Assembly: GCA_035626815.1 (NCBI GenBank)
Contig: DASPMY010000026.1
Coordinates: forward strand, 22,710 to 86,709
Direction of reading: 5' to 3'
From: Croceibacterium_A sp035626815
GTDB taxonomy: Bacteria > Pseudomonadota > Alphaproteobacteria > Sphingomonadales > Sphingomonadaceae
DNA: 64,000 bases
Of the stretch, positions 51,019 to 58,754 are shown piece by piece. The notes under the pieces were generated by a model. The model was given only the letters and a program-made list of their open reading frames with translations, had not been told where the DNA came from and made no database searches. Position numbers and translations under genes: made by a program. Positions within the stretch are counted from its first letter, which is position 1. Each line of letters opens with the position of its first letter.

Positions 51019-51453
51019 CTAGAGCGCCGCGGCCTTCTCCAGCGCGTGGACATAGGATCGCGCGCCGAGCCCCTGCACGGTGGCGACCGCCCCCATGCCG
51101 ACGTACGAGAGGTGGCGGAACGGCTCGCGCACGGTCGGGTCGGAGATGTGCACCTCGATCACCGGCACCGCGATCGACTTGATCGCGTCGAGGATGGCGA
51201 TGCTGGTGTGGCTGTAGGCGGCGGCGTTGAGCAGCACCGCCTTGGCGCCTTCGAAGTGCGCCTCGTGCAGCCAGTCGACGAGGTGGCCCTCGTGATTGGA
51301 CTGGCGCATGTCGATCTCGACCCCGAGCTCCTCGGCCTTCTTGGCCAGCATGCGGCCGATGTCGTCGAGCGAATCGTTGCCGTAGATCGTCGGCTCGCGG
51401 ACCCCGAGCAGGTTCAGGTTCGGGCCGTTGAGGACGAAGATTTTACCCGGCAT
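51019..51453 (-). CDS. aroQ: 3-dehydroquinate dehydratase, type II
   Basis: This enzyme acts in the shikimate pathway, converting 3-dehydroquinate to 3-dehydroshikimate. The 144-residue length and motifs are typical: FVLNGPNLNLLGVREPTIYG with the catalytic Tyr in its loop, RQSNHEGHLVDWLHEA, LNAAAYSHTSIAILDAI and EVHISDPTVREPFRH with the catalytic His. It starts the aroQ-accB-accC operon common in alphaproteobacteria. Unusually, its first 11 bases overlap the 3' end of the low-GC gene upstream, so its expression may now depend on that gene's transcription. Confidence 0.95.
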   Translation of the reverse strand: MPGKIFVLNGPNLNLLGVREPTIYGNDSLDDIGRMLAKKAEELGVEIDMRQSNHEGHLVDWLHEAHFEGAKAVLLNAAAYSHTSIAILDAIKSIAVPVIEVHISDPTVREPFRHLSYVGMGAVATVQGLGARSYVHALEKAAAL

Positions 51454-52090
51454 CAGGAACGCCTTTGGTCTCAGAATCCGGAAACATCCGGTTTCCGTCC
51501 TGCAAAGGAAAGAACAGGCCCCTTATGCAATCGTCGTCGCGAACCGCAATCTGCACATGCGATTTGCGATGGAGACCTGAGCCGGGAAAAGCTTCGCCGC
51601 CTTCGACAAACATGCCTCGCACGGTGTCAAACGGTCTCAAATCTGGGTCGTTAGCTTCCTCGATGGTTCGATGCAGGTGGCGAAGTACCGCGCAATCCAA
51701 GAAGCGTAAGAGAAGAACATGCTCATCATCCGCGCTTGGAGCGCGGTTTTCCGGCAGCGGTAATCCGGACTTCTCTTGAAGATCGACGAAGGAGTCATAG
51801 GCAGCATTCAGTAATTCGACGTCGTCGCGAGACACCAGATCGAGGCAATGTCGCAGATCGATGACGGCTCCGACCACGGCCGGTTGGGCAATCAAACCTT
51901 GCTTTGCCCTAAGATCCGCCCATTCCCATGCCCGTTGTGGGTCTGACTCCCAAAAATATGAGCCCGGTCCGAGCCAATCGTAGTCGCGGTCACTGTGCAG
52001 TAGCGACGCGCCTTCGACTATCACCCGCCGCGCGACATCCTCGTCGCACCCATGGTAGCCGAGAACAAATGATGTCGCGAGGCGGCTCAA
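51443..52090 (-). CDS. Putative ADP-ribosyltransferase-fold protein of a two-gene cassette
   Basis: I recognise this 215-residue protein only as a member of a widespread uncharacterised group that starts LGYHGCD. Visible elements are VLGYHGCDEDVARRVIVEG (residues 9-27), DYDWLGPGSYFWESDPQRAW (37-54), an all-alpha middle, and the late GEAFPGSGLHRKSHVQIAV. The YHG and YFWE patches are placed as in ADP-ribosyltransferase-like folds, so a toxin-like transferase is possible but unproven. G+C is much lower than in the surroundings (32 of 60 in 51481-51540). It overlaps the preceding small gene by 4 bases (ATGA) and the start of aroQ by 11 bases. Confidence 0.75.
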   Translation of the reverse strand: MSRLATSFVLGYHGCDEDVARRVIVEGASLLHSDRDYDWLGPGSYFWESDPQRAWEWADLRAKQGLIAQPAVVGAVIDLRHCLDLVSRDDVELLNAAYDSFVDLQEKSGLPLPENRAPSADDEHVLLLRFLDCAVLRHLHRTIEEANDPDLRPFDTVRGMFVEGGEAFPGSGLHRKSHVQIAVRDDDCIRGLFFPLQDGNRMFPDSETKGVPDAG

Positions 52091-52296
52091 CCGGTAGCGG
52101 ATTGGTTCGCAGGTCGCCGAGTTCCAGCCTTGCTACCGGAACCGCGACCTCCGAATTCCTTCTTCAGGTTGCCCTTTTCCGTGTAGATGCCTTCGGAAAT
52201 CAACATGGTCCGGGCGGCCTTCTTTGACTTCAAGCCGCGTTTGGTCCGCGCCTCGATTAGACGCACGATCTTTTGGTTTCGCTCGGCTTTGGTCAT
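52087..52296 (-). CDS. Small basic partner protein of the two-gene cassette
   Basis: The 69-residue product is Lys/Arg-rich and predicted helical (MTKAERNQKIVRLIEART, SKKAARTMLISEGIYTEKGN, LKKEFGGRG), with a Gly/Ser/Arg-rich flexible end. Similar small proteins with an LxxEGIYTxxG core occur next to LGYHGCD-type genes in many bacteria, as far as I recall. Its stop overlaps the start of the larger gene (ATGA at 52087-52090), so the two are co-translated. The arrangement, small first gene and toxin-like second gene, fits a toxin-antitoxin or regulatory pair; this is inference. GGAAGCC lies before ATG 52296 region; no promoter was identified. Confidence 0.7.
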   Translation of the reverse strand: MTKAERNQKIVRLIEARTKRGLKSKKAARTMLISEGIYTEKGNLKKEFGGRGSGSKAGTRRPANQSATG

Positions 52297-52338
52297 GATG
52301 CCAATCTACGGGCTTCCTCTAGAAGTTCAAGCGACTGG

Positions 52339-52752
52339 TTAGCGCTCCACGCCCTTGATCTTCCCCCACTGGCGCGCGGCGGTGTAGCCGAGGTAGCCGG
52401 TGCCGAACAGCGCGTAGAGCGGCTCGGGCAGGCCGGTGAGGTAGGCGTTCATCCCGGCGGCGATGTCGCGCGCGGCCTCGGGGCGGACGGCGGCGATCAG
52501 GCCCATCGGCAGCGCCCACAGCAGCAGCGCGTAGATCACGTAGAGGAAGCTCGGCCGCGCGCGGCTGGTCCACGGGTCGGGCGAGCCGGCCTCGGCGACG
52601 ATGGCCGAGAGCTGCGCCTTGATCGCCTCCATCTCCTGCGTGCCTTCGAGCCTGACCAGCTCGAGCTTGGCGCGCTCGCGCGCCGCCTTGTCGGGGATGA
52701 CCTTGTCGATGATCGAGGCGACCGGGCCGATGAGGGATTCGATGACGGGCAT
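52339..52752 (-). CDS. 3TM-type holin-like protein
   Basis: The 137-residue protein has a charged helical N-terminal half (PDKAARERAKLELVRLEGTQ) and hydrophobic segments at about 69-88 (LYVIYALLLWALPMGLIAAV) and 108-122 (PLYALFGTGYLGY). It ends in ARQWGKIKGVER. The layout matches the GTA/phage holin 3TM family, which forms membrane pores at lysis. No other phage or gene-transfer-agent gene is nearby, so it may be a domesticated or relict gene. The start 52752 fits the family; a much longer upstream reading frame is only an antisense shadow of the next gene. Confidence 0.75.
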   Translation of the reverse strand: MPVIESLIGPVASIIDKVIPDKAARERAKLELVRLEGTQEMEAIKAQLSAIVAEAGSPDPWTSRARPSFLYVIYALLLWALPMGLIAAVRPEAARDIAAGMNAYLTGLPEPLYALFGTGYLGYTAARQWGKIKGVER

Positions 52753-52860
52753 GCGCGCTCCAAGGGTTGGCGAGTCGCCGCACTGTGAACCAAAACGGTT
52801 CGTGTAGGACAGCGAAATCTTGCCGTTGGTCGCCGTCACCGGAGCGGGTAAGGGAGCGCC

Positions 52861-53718
52861 ATGAAACTCGCACGCTTTGCCGTCGACGGGCGGACCGAGC
52901 TCGGCGTGGTCACCGACGCGGGCGTGATTTCCCTTGCGGCCGCCGGCTGCGGCTATCCCGACATGCTCGCGCTGATCGCCGCGGGCGGCGAGGCGCTCGA
53001 GCACATCGGCCGGCAGACGGCGGGCGTCGTTCCGCATCACCGGCTCGACGAGGTCCGCCTGCTCGCCCCGCTGCGGCCGGGCAAGTACCTCGCCATCGGC
53101 ATGAACTACGCCCGCCACGTCGCCGAGATGGGCCATGCCGAGCGGCCGAAGCAGCAGTACTGGTTCAACAAGCAGACGACCTGCATCAACGGACCGTGCG
53201 ACCCGATCGACCCGGGCGTGAGCGAGATGCTCGACTACGAGGTCGAGCTCGGCGTGGTGATCGGCCGCGCCGGGCGCCACGTGCCGGCGGCCGAGGCGCT
53301 CGGCTGCGTGTTCGGCTACCTCGTCGCCAACGACGTCTCGGCGCGCGACTGGCAGCGCCATTCGCCGACCTTCACGATGGGCAAGAGCTTCGACACCCAC
53401 GGCCCGATCGGCCCGTGGATCGTGACCGCCGACGAGATCCCCGATCCGCAGGCGCTCGGCCTGCGCTGCCTTGTCAACGGCGCAGTTCGCCAGAGCAGCA
53501 CCACCGCCGACATGATCTTCGGCGTCGCCCAGCAGATCGCCTACCTGACGACCGCCTTCACGCTCGAGCCCGGCGACCTCCTCGCCACCGGCACGCCCGA
53601 GGGCGTCGGCGCGGCGATGGACCCGCCGGCGTTCCTGCAGCCCGGCGACGTCGTGCGGTGCGAGATCGACGGCATCGGCGCGATCGAGAACACGGTGGCG
53701 CAGCCGCATAGGAACTGA
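52861..53718 (+). CDS. Fumarylacetoacetate hydrolase family protein
   Basis: The 285-residue protein has an N-terminal beta domain and the FAH core with LAIGMNYARHVAEMG, the metal-binding MLDYEVELGVVIGRAG (Glu-x-Glu), GYLVANDVSARDWQR, and GKSFDTHGPIGPWIVTADEI. Such enzymes hydrolyse or decarboxylate beta-diketo acids or 2-keto-4-pentenoate-type compounds in aromatic degradation; oxaloacetate decarboxylase activity is also known in the family. The substrate cannot be told from the sequence, and no pathway genes are adjacent. ATG 52861 is preceded by GGGAGC. Confidence 0.9.
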   Translation: MKLARFAVDGRTELGVVTDAGVISLAAAGCGYPDMLALIAAGGEALEHIGRQTAGVVPHHRLDEVRLLAPLRPGKYLAIGMNYARHVAEMGHAERPKQQYWFNKQTTCINGPCDPIDPGVSEMLDYEVELGVVIGRAGRHVPAAEALGCVFGYLVANDVSARDWQRHSPTFTMGKSFDTHGPIGPWIVTADEIPDPQALGLRCLVNGAVRQSSTTADMIFGVAQQIAYLTTAFTLEPGDLLATGTPEGVGAAMDPPAFLQPGDVVRCEIDGIGAIENTVAQPHRN

Positions 53719-53729
53719 TGGGAGGCCAC

Positions 53730-53806
53730 TGGTCGGGACGACAGGATTCGAACCTGCGACCCCCACACCCCCAGTGTGATGCGCTACCAGGCTGCGCTAC
53801 GTCCCG
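53730..53806 (-). tRNA. tRNA-Pro (anticodon GGG)
   Basis: On the minus strand: acceptor CGGGACG/CGTCCCG, D arm AGCGCAGCCTGGTAGCGC, anticodon stem-loop TCACA-CTGGGGG-TGTGG (anticodon GGG), T arm GGTTCGAATCC and encoded CCA (53730-53732). It is a close relative of the Pro(TGG) gene at 41650. Confidence 0.93.
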
Positions 53807-53988
53807 ATCCAGTGGAGGCCGCGCCTATACGGAAGGGCCCGCGGCATGGCAAGGCTCGGGCGCCGGCGCTGATTGCCAATCCCATGGCTTGCTGCTAGCG
53901 GGGCCGCCACACCGGGGGAGGTGCCGTTGCAATGGGGCCTGCCCCTTCCGATATCCTCGCAACTCCAGCCGTTCGATGGGCCTGAACC

Positions 53989-54309
53989 ATGCTTGATTTC
54001 CTGGCTGCCGGCAGTGGCGGCGCCACCGCTCCCGGTTGGGTGCAGTTCCTGCCGATCATCGGGATGGTGGCGATCTTCTGGTTCCTCATCATCCGCCCGC
54101 AGATGAAGCGGCAGAAGGAGCACCAGACGAAGATCGCCGGCGTCAAGAAGGGCGACCAGGTGGTCACCGCCGGCGGCCTGCTCGGCAAGGTCGTCAAGGT
54201 CGACGAGCAGTATGCCGAGATCGAGATCGCCCAGGGCGTGCGGGTCAAGGCGGTCAAGGCGACGCTCGGCGACATCGTCGCGCCCGGCGGCAAGCCGGCC
54301 AACGACTAG
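53989..54309 (+). CDS. yajC: Preprotein translocase subunit YajC
   Basis: The 106-residue protein has one membrane segment (PIIGMVAIFWFLIIRPQMKR, about 17-36) followed by the conserved KKGDQVVTAGGLLGKVVKVD beta region. This is the accessory protein that joins SecD and SecF at the Sec translocon. The gene leads a yajC-secD-secF operon with short gaps (21 and 10 bases). The Gly/Ala-rich N-terminus (AAGSGGATAPG) is usual for alphaproteobacteria. Confidence 0.95.
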   Translation: MLDFLAAGSGGATAPGWVQFLPIIGMVAIFWFLIIRPQMKRQKEHQTKIAGVKKGDQVVTAGGLLGKVVKVDEQYAEIEIAQGVRVKAVKATLGDIVAPGGKPAND

Positions 54310-54330
54310 CCGCGGCGGGTTACCGGCAAG

Positions 54331-55935
54331 ATGCTCGAATTCCCTCTCTGGAAGCGCGTTTACCTGTGGGTGGTGACGCTGTTCTTCGCGCTCGCGGCGG
54401 TCCCTTCGCTGATCGCCCTGACGGGAGCCGGCTGGCCGGCGGCGCTGCCCCGGCCGATGGTCAACCTCGGGCTCGACCTCGCCGGCGGCAGCCACATCCT
54501 GCTCGAGGCCGATCCCGCGCAAGTGTCCGCTCAGCGGCTCGAATCGATGGAGGAATCGGTCCGCGCGGTGCTGCGCGACGCCGAGCCGCGCATCCGCATC
54601 GGCGACATCTCCAGCTCGGGCGGGCGGCTGTCGTTCCTGCTCGAGGACCCGGGCGACATCGACCGCGCGCGGGAGGCGCTGCTGCCGCAGATCAACGGCA
54701 CCGGAGTCACGCGCGACTGGGACCTGCAGGTCGTCGACGGCAGCCGCGTCGTCCTCAGCCAGACGCGCGGCGGGCTCGAGATCGCGGTCGACAACGCGAT
54801 GGACAGCGCCACCGAAGTGGTGCGCAAGCGGATCGACGCGCTCGGCACGCGCGAGCCGACGATCATCCGCCAGGGCGACGAGCGCATCCTCGTCCAGGTC
54901 CCCGGCCTGCAGGACCCGCAGGAGCTCAAGGACCTGCTCGGCCAGACCGCCGAGCTCGAGTTCAAGCTGGTCGACCAGACCGCGCTGCAGTCGGACATCC
55001 AGCAGGGCATTGCCCCGCCGGGCAGCGAGATCGTCCCCGGCGCCACCGGCAGCGACTACGCCGGCCAGGCCATCGCGGTGAAGCGGCTCGGCGGCATCCG
55101 CGGCGATTCGTTGACCAACGCCCAGCAGAGCTTCGACCCGCAGACCAACGAGCCGGTCGTCAACATCCAGTTCGACCCGCAGGGCGGCGCGCGGTTCGCC
55201 CGACTGACCAGCGCCAACGTCGGCAAGCCGTTCGCCATCATCCTCGACGGCGAGGTGCTCTCCGCGCCGAACATCAACGAGGCGATCCTCGGCGGCACCG
55301 CGCAGATCTCGGGCAACTTCACCACCGAGACCGCCAACCAGCTGGCCATCGCGCTGCGCTCGGGCGCGCTGCCGGTCGACCTGACGGTGATCGAGGAGCG
55401 CACCGTCGGGCCCGACCTCGGCGCGGATTCGATCGAGAAGGGCGCGATCGCGCTGCTCGTCGGCCTCGGCGCGCTGATGGCGTTCATGATCGTCACGTAC
55501 GGCCGCTTCGGCGTCTACACCTGCCTCGCGCTGATCCTGAACATCCTGATGATTCTCGGCGTGATGGCGCTGTTCGGGCCGCTCGCCGCGCTGACGCTGC
55601 CCGGCATCGCCGGCCTCGTGCTCACGGTCGGCGCGGCGGTCGACGCCAACGTGCTGATCAACGAGCGCATCCGCGAGGAGCGCGCCAAGGGCCGCCGCGT
55701 GGTCCAGGCGGTCGAGCTCGGCTACAAGGAAGCCAGCCGGGCGATCTTCGACGCCAACATCACCAACGTCATCGCCGCGGTGATCATGTTCATGTTCGGC
55801 ACCGGCCCGATCCGCGGCTTCGCCGTGGTGCTGATGATCGGCATCGTCACTTCGGTGTTCACCGCCGTGACGCTGACGCGGATGTGGGTCGCCGGGTGGC
55901 TGCGCCGCACGCGGCCGGCGGACATCGTGTTGTAA
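54331..55935 (+). CDS. secD: Protein translocase subunit SecD
   Basis: SecD uses the proton gradient to pull exported proteins into the periplasm. The 534-residue protein has an N-terminal helix, the NLGLDLAGGSHILLEADP signature near residue 50, and a large periplasmic P1 domain. Helices at about 375-525 include TVGPDLGADSIEKGAIALLV, AAVDANVLINERIREE and ANITNVIAAVIMFMFGTGPI, where the D and R of the proton path lie. Length is typical of alphaproteobacteria. It is followed by secF after 10 bases. Confidence 0.96.
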   Translation: MLEFPLWKRVYLWVVTLFFALAAVPSLIALTGAGWPAALPRPMVNLGLDLAGGSHILLEADPAQVSAQRLESMEESVRAVLRDAEPRIRIGDISSSGGRLSFLLEDPGDIDRAREALLPQINGTGVTRDWDLQVVDGSRVVLSQTRGGLEIAVDNAMDSATEVVRKRIDALGTREPTIIRQGDERILVQVPGLQDPQELKDLLGQTAELEFKLVDQTALQSDIQQGIAPPGSEIVPGATGSDYAGQAIAVKRLGGIRGDSLTNAQQSFDPQTNEPVVNIQFDPQGGARFARLTSANVGKPFAIILDGEVLSAPNINEAILGGTAQISGNFTTETANQLAIALRSGALPVDLTVIEERTVGPDLGADSIEKGAIALLVGLGALMAFMIVTYGRFGVYTCLALILNILMILGVMALFGPLAALTLPGIAGLVLTVGAAVDANVLINERIREERAKGRRVVQAVELGYKEASRAIFDANITNVIAAVIMFMFGTGPIRGFAVVLMIGIVTSVFTAVTLTRMWVAGWLRRTRPADIVL

Positions 55936-55945
55936 GGGCCAGACG

Positions 55946-56923
55946 ATGAAACTGCTCAAGCTGATCCCCGACAACACCAACATCAAGTTCCTCCGCTGGC
56001 GCGTGCCGTTCTACGCGGTCAGCCTGTTGCTGATGGCCGCCTCGCTGGCGCTGGTGTTCACCAAGGGCCTCAACTTCGGCGTCGACTTCATCGGCGGGCA
56101 GATGGTGCGGATGACCTTCGTCGAGAGCAGCGAGGCGCCGGTCGCCGAGCTGCGCGAGCAGATCGACGACCTCGGTTACGGCGAGCCGATCATCCAGCAG
56201 TTCGGCCAGCCGAACGAGATCTCGATCCGCATGAAGCTGCCGGCGGGCTCGGAAGCCGAGCCGGCGCTGGCCACCGAGATGGGCAACCGGATCGTCTCCA
56301 CCGTCCAAGCGCGCTATCCCGACGCGCGCGTCGACGGCAACGACACCGTGTCGGGCAAGGTGTCGGAGGAGCTGGCGTGGGACGGCGCGCTGGCGCTGGC
56401 GCTGGCGATGCTCGGCATCTCGATCTACATCTGGGTGCGCTTCGAATGGCAGTTCGGCGTCGGCTCGCTGTTCGCCCTGGTCCACGACGTCACGCTGACG
56501 CTCGGGCTGTTCGCGCTGACCGGCATGGAGTTCGACCTCAACATCGTCGCCGCGCTGCTGACGCTGATCGGCTACTCGCTCAACGACAACATCATCGTCT
56601 ACGACCGCATCCGCGAGAACCTCAAGAAGTACCGCCGGATGCCGCTGCCCGAGCTGCTCGACCTGTCGGTCAACGAGACGCTGTCGCGCACCGTGGTGAC
56701 CTCGACCTCGCTGCTGATCACGCTGCTCGCGCTGCTGCTGCTCGGGCCCGACGTGATCTTCGGCTTCACCGCCGCCATCACCATGGGCATCTTCGTCGGC
56801 ACCTACAGCTCGATCTTCATGGCGACGCCGATCCTCATCTGGCTCGGCGTCAAGTCGGACAGCTTCGTCCCGAGCGAGACCGCCATCGACCGCCAGGAAC
56901 GCAAGGCGCGCGGCGAAGCCTAG
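55946..56923 (+). CDS. secF: Protein translocase subunit SecF
   Basis: The 325-residue partner of SecD has six membrane helices. Signatures are GLNFGVDFIGGQMVRMTF near residue 45, SVGSLFALVHDVTLTLG-type FGVGSLFALVHDVTLTLGLF, LIGYSLNDNIIVYDRIREN and LSRTVVTSTSLLITLLALLL. It ends yajC-secD-secF. Its TAG stop shares a CTAG (56920-56923) with the stop of the convergent glycosyltransferase gene, so the two reading frames overlap by 4 bases. Confidence 0.96.
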   Translation: MKLLKLIPDNTNIKFLRWRVPFYAVSLLLMAASLALVFTKGLNFGVDFIGGQMVRMTFVESSEAPVAELREQIDDLGYGEPIIQQFGQPNEISIRMKLPAGSEAEPALATEMGNRIVSTVQARYPDARVDGNDTVSGKVSEELAWDGALALALAMLGISIYIWVRFEWQFGVGSLFALVHDVTLTLGLFALTGMEFDLNIVAALLTLIGYSLNDNIIVYDRIRENLKKYRRMPLPELLDLSVNETLSRTVVTSTSLLITLLALLLLGPDVIFGFTAAITMGIFVGTYSSIFMATPILIWLGVKSDSFVPSETAIDRQERKARGEA

Positions 56924-58092
56924 GCCAGCAACCCTTCGTAATACGCCGCCAGCGCCGCCGCGTTGGCTTGCCAGCTGAACCGCGCCGCGCAGGCGGCCAC
57001 CGCTTCGCGCGGCGGCGGATCGGCGAGCAGCTCACGCACCGCCGCGGCGATCGCGTTCGGGTTACGGCTGGTGATCCGGCCCGCGGCGGGCCCGGTCACG
57101 ACCTCGCGCGCGCCGCCGGCGTCGGTGATGACCAGCGGGCAGCCGCAGGCGAGCGCTTCCACCCAGGCGTTGGCGAGGCCTTCGCTCGCCGCCGGCAGCA
57201 CCATGGCGTCGGCCGCCGACAGCACGACGGGCAAGCGCGTGTGGTCGAGCGAGCCGAGAAAATGCACCCGTCGCGCCAGGCCGCTCTCGCGCGCGACCGC
57301 CTCGAGCCCGGCCCGGCTGGGCCCGGTGCCGACCAGCGCGAGGTGCGCCTCGGGCAGGCGGGCGACGGCGCGGATCGCGAATTTCTGGCCCTTGCGCGGG
57401 ATCAGCGCGCCGATCGTCGCGAGCAGGGGGCCGTCGGCCGGCACGCCGAATTCACGCATCAACCGCGCCCGGCTCTCGGCGCGGTCGAGGGGCGTGAACC
57501 GGTCCCGGTCGAGCCCGGTGTAGTGCACGGTGATCTTGTCGCCGGGAAGGCCGCACCGGACCATGTCTGCGGCGAGCGCCTCGCTCACCGCGAGCAGGCC
57601 CGCGGCCTGGTCCGCGGCGCGTCGCATCTGCCGCCGCGCATAGGCCTTGCCGCCCCACAGGTGGATGTCGGCGCCGCGCGCCTTGATCGACAGCGGCAAG
57701 CCGAACGCGGCCGCGATCCTCGCCGCCGCCGGCCCGTCGGGATAGAAGAACTGCGCGTCGACGAGGTCGAACGGCGCCAGCGCGTGCAGCCGCCGCGCCA
57801 GCGGCAGCACCGCGCGGGCGATCAGCGCCGGGTTGAAGCGCCCGCCGATTGCCGGGACCAGCGTGAAGCGCGGGCGGTGCACGGTCACCCCGCGCTCGAC
57901 CCCGGTCACCGCCGCTTCGGCCAGCGCCTTGTAGCGGCCGAGCGCCACCGGCGGCATGCCGATCGGGTTGATCACCGTCACGTCCCAGTCGCCGCGCGCA
58001 GCCAGCGCCTCCATCTGCCGGGCGACGAACGGGCCGAAGCGCGGCCGGTGCGCGTTCGGGTATAGCGTGGCGATCGAGAGGACGCGTTTCAC
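56920..58092 (-). CDS. Glycosyltransferase family 4 protein
   Basis: The 390-residue GT-B enzyme has an N-terminal acceptor domain (VLSIATLYPNAHRPRFGPFV) and FDLVDAQFFYPDGPAAARIA near residue 115. The donor domain shows LLATIGALIPRKGQKFAIRA, LVGTGPSRAGLEA and the E-x7-E motif in ASEGLANAWVEALACGCPLV. It probably adds a sugar to an exopolysaccharide or lipid; donor and acceptor are unknown. The GTG start (58092) overlaps the stop of the XRE regulator gene (GTGA), so the two are co-translated. It is convergent and overlapping with secF. Confidence 0.88.
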   Translation of the reverse strand: MKRVLSIATLYPNAHRPRFGPFVARQMEALAARGDWDVTVINPIGMPPVALGRYKALAEAAVTGVERGVTVHRPRFTLVPAIGGRFNPALIARAVLPLARRLHALAPFDLVDAQFFYPDGPAAARIAAAFGLPLSIKARGADIHLWGGKAYARRQMRRAADQAAGLLAVSEALAADMVRCGLPGDKITVHYTGLDRDRFTPLDRAESRARLMREFGVPADGPLLATIGALIPRKGQKFAIRAVARLPEAHLALVGTGPSRAGLEAVARESGLARRVHFLGSLDHTRLPVVLSAADAMVLPAASEGLANAWVEALACGCPLVITDAGGAREVVTGPAAGRITSRNPNAIAAAVRELLADPPPREAVAACAARFSWQANAAALAAYYEGLLA

Positions 58093-58661
58093 AGCTTGCG
58101 GACCAGCATCTCCGCGACGGCCAGCCAGGCCGGGTTGTCGATCACGATCTGGCGCTGCCCGGCGCCCGGCGGCAGCAGGCCGACGAGCGTGCCCTGCCGG
58201 TCGATCAGGCGGCCGAAGGCGAACCGCCCGCCGGGCCGCGGCGCGAGCACGTCGCGGTTGATCAGCCTCGGCGCCTCGTCGGGCGACAGCCGGCGCAACC
58301 ACAGCTGGTCGCCGGCGCGATACTCGCCTTGCGGCGTCTCCACCGCCAGGCACAGCAGCGGGGAATCGCCGCCGAGGTCGACCGGGAGGATCGCGTCGCG
58401 CGGCGAGGGCAGCGCCTCGGCGCCCGCCTCGGTCAGGCGGGCGACGATCGTCGGCTGCCCGGCGGCCTCGCCCTTGACCAGCAGCTCGGGATCGACCCCG
58501 AGCGCGGCGCCGATGCGGTTCATCCACACCAGCGAGAGGTTGCGCATGCCGGTCTCGAGCCGGCCGATCGTCTGCGCCGTGGTCGGCGGCGAGCAGGCCG
58601 CGGCGACCTCGGCCAGGGTCATCCCCTTCTGCTTGCGAATGTCGCGGATGCGGTTGATCAC
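58089..58661 (-). CDS. XRE-family transcriptional regulator
   Basis: The 190-residue protein has an N-terminal Cro/C1-type HTH (IRDIRKQKGMTLAEVAAACS, TTAQTIGRLETGMRNLSLVW) and a C-terminal part resembling an S24/LexA-like sensor fold without obvious Ser-Lys catalytic residues (GDQLWLRRLSPDEAPRLINR). The start is GTG 58661 with CCGGAG upstream. It is co-translated with the glycosyltransferase gene (GTGA overlap) and divergent from a DUF6456 gene. Two palindromes in the shared intergenic region are candidate operators for self-regulation. Confidence 0.85.
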   Translation of the reverse strand: MINRIRDIRKQKGMTLAEVAAACSPPTTAQTIGRLETGMRNLSLVWMNRIGAALGVDPELLVKGEAAGQPTIVARLTEAGAEALPSPRDAILPVDLGGDSPLLCLAVETPQGEYRAGDQLWLRRLSPDEAPRLINRDVLAPRPGGRFAFGRLIDRQGTLVGLLPPGAGQRQIVIDNPAWLAVAEMLVRKL

Positions 58662-58675
58662 GTCGGGCTCCGGAT

Positions 58676-58706
58676 AACCAATTTGGTTTTTTCGTTGTCC
58701 TACAAC
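58676..58706. promoter_or_regulatory. Two palindromes, candidate XRE operators
   Basis: AACCAA-T-TTGGTT (58676-58688, perfect 6-1-6) and GTTGT-CCT-ACAAC (58694-58706, perfect 5-3-5) lie in the AT-rich 93-base gap between the divergent XRE and DUF6456 genes. The first is 15 bases before the XRE start codon. Confidence 0.55.
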
Positions 58707-58754
58707 CTGACTGATTTGGCAAGAGGGCCTTTCTCAACGGAAAGGGCGATTCGC

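Noticed and set aside
51443..52752. Prophage remnant
   Set aside because: Apart from one holin-like gene there is no integrase, attachment-site duplication, capsid or tail gene; tRNA-Pro(GGG) nearby is intact and shows no visible repeat of its 3' end.
52339..53766. 475-codon form of the holin-like gene
   Set aside because: The extra upstream part is antisense to the fumarylacetoacetase-family gene and tRNA-Pro; the family start is at 52752.
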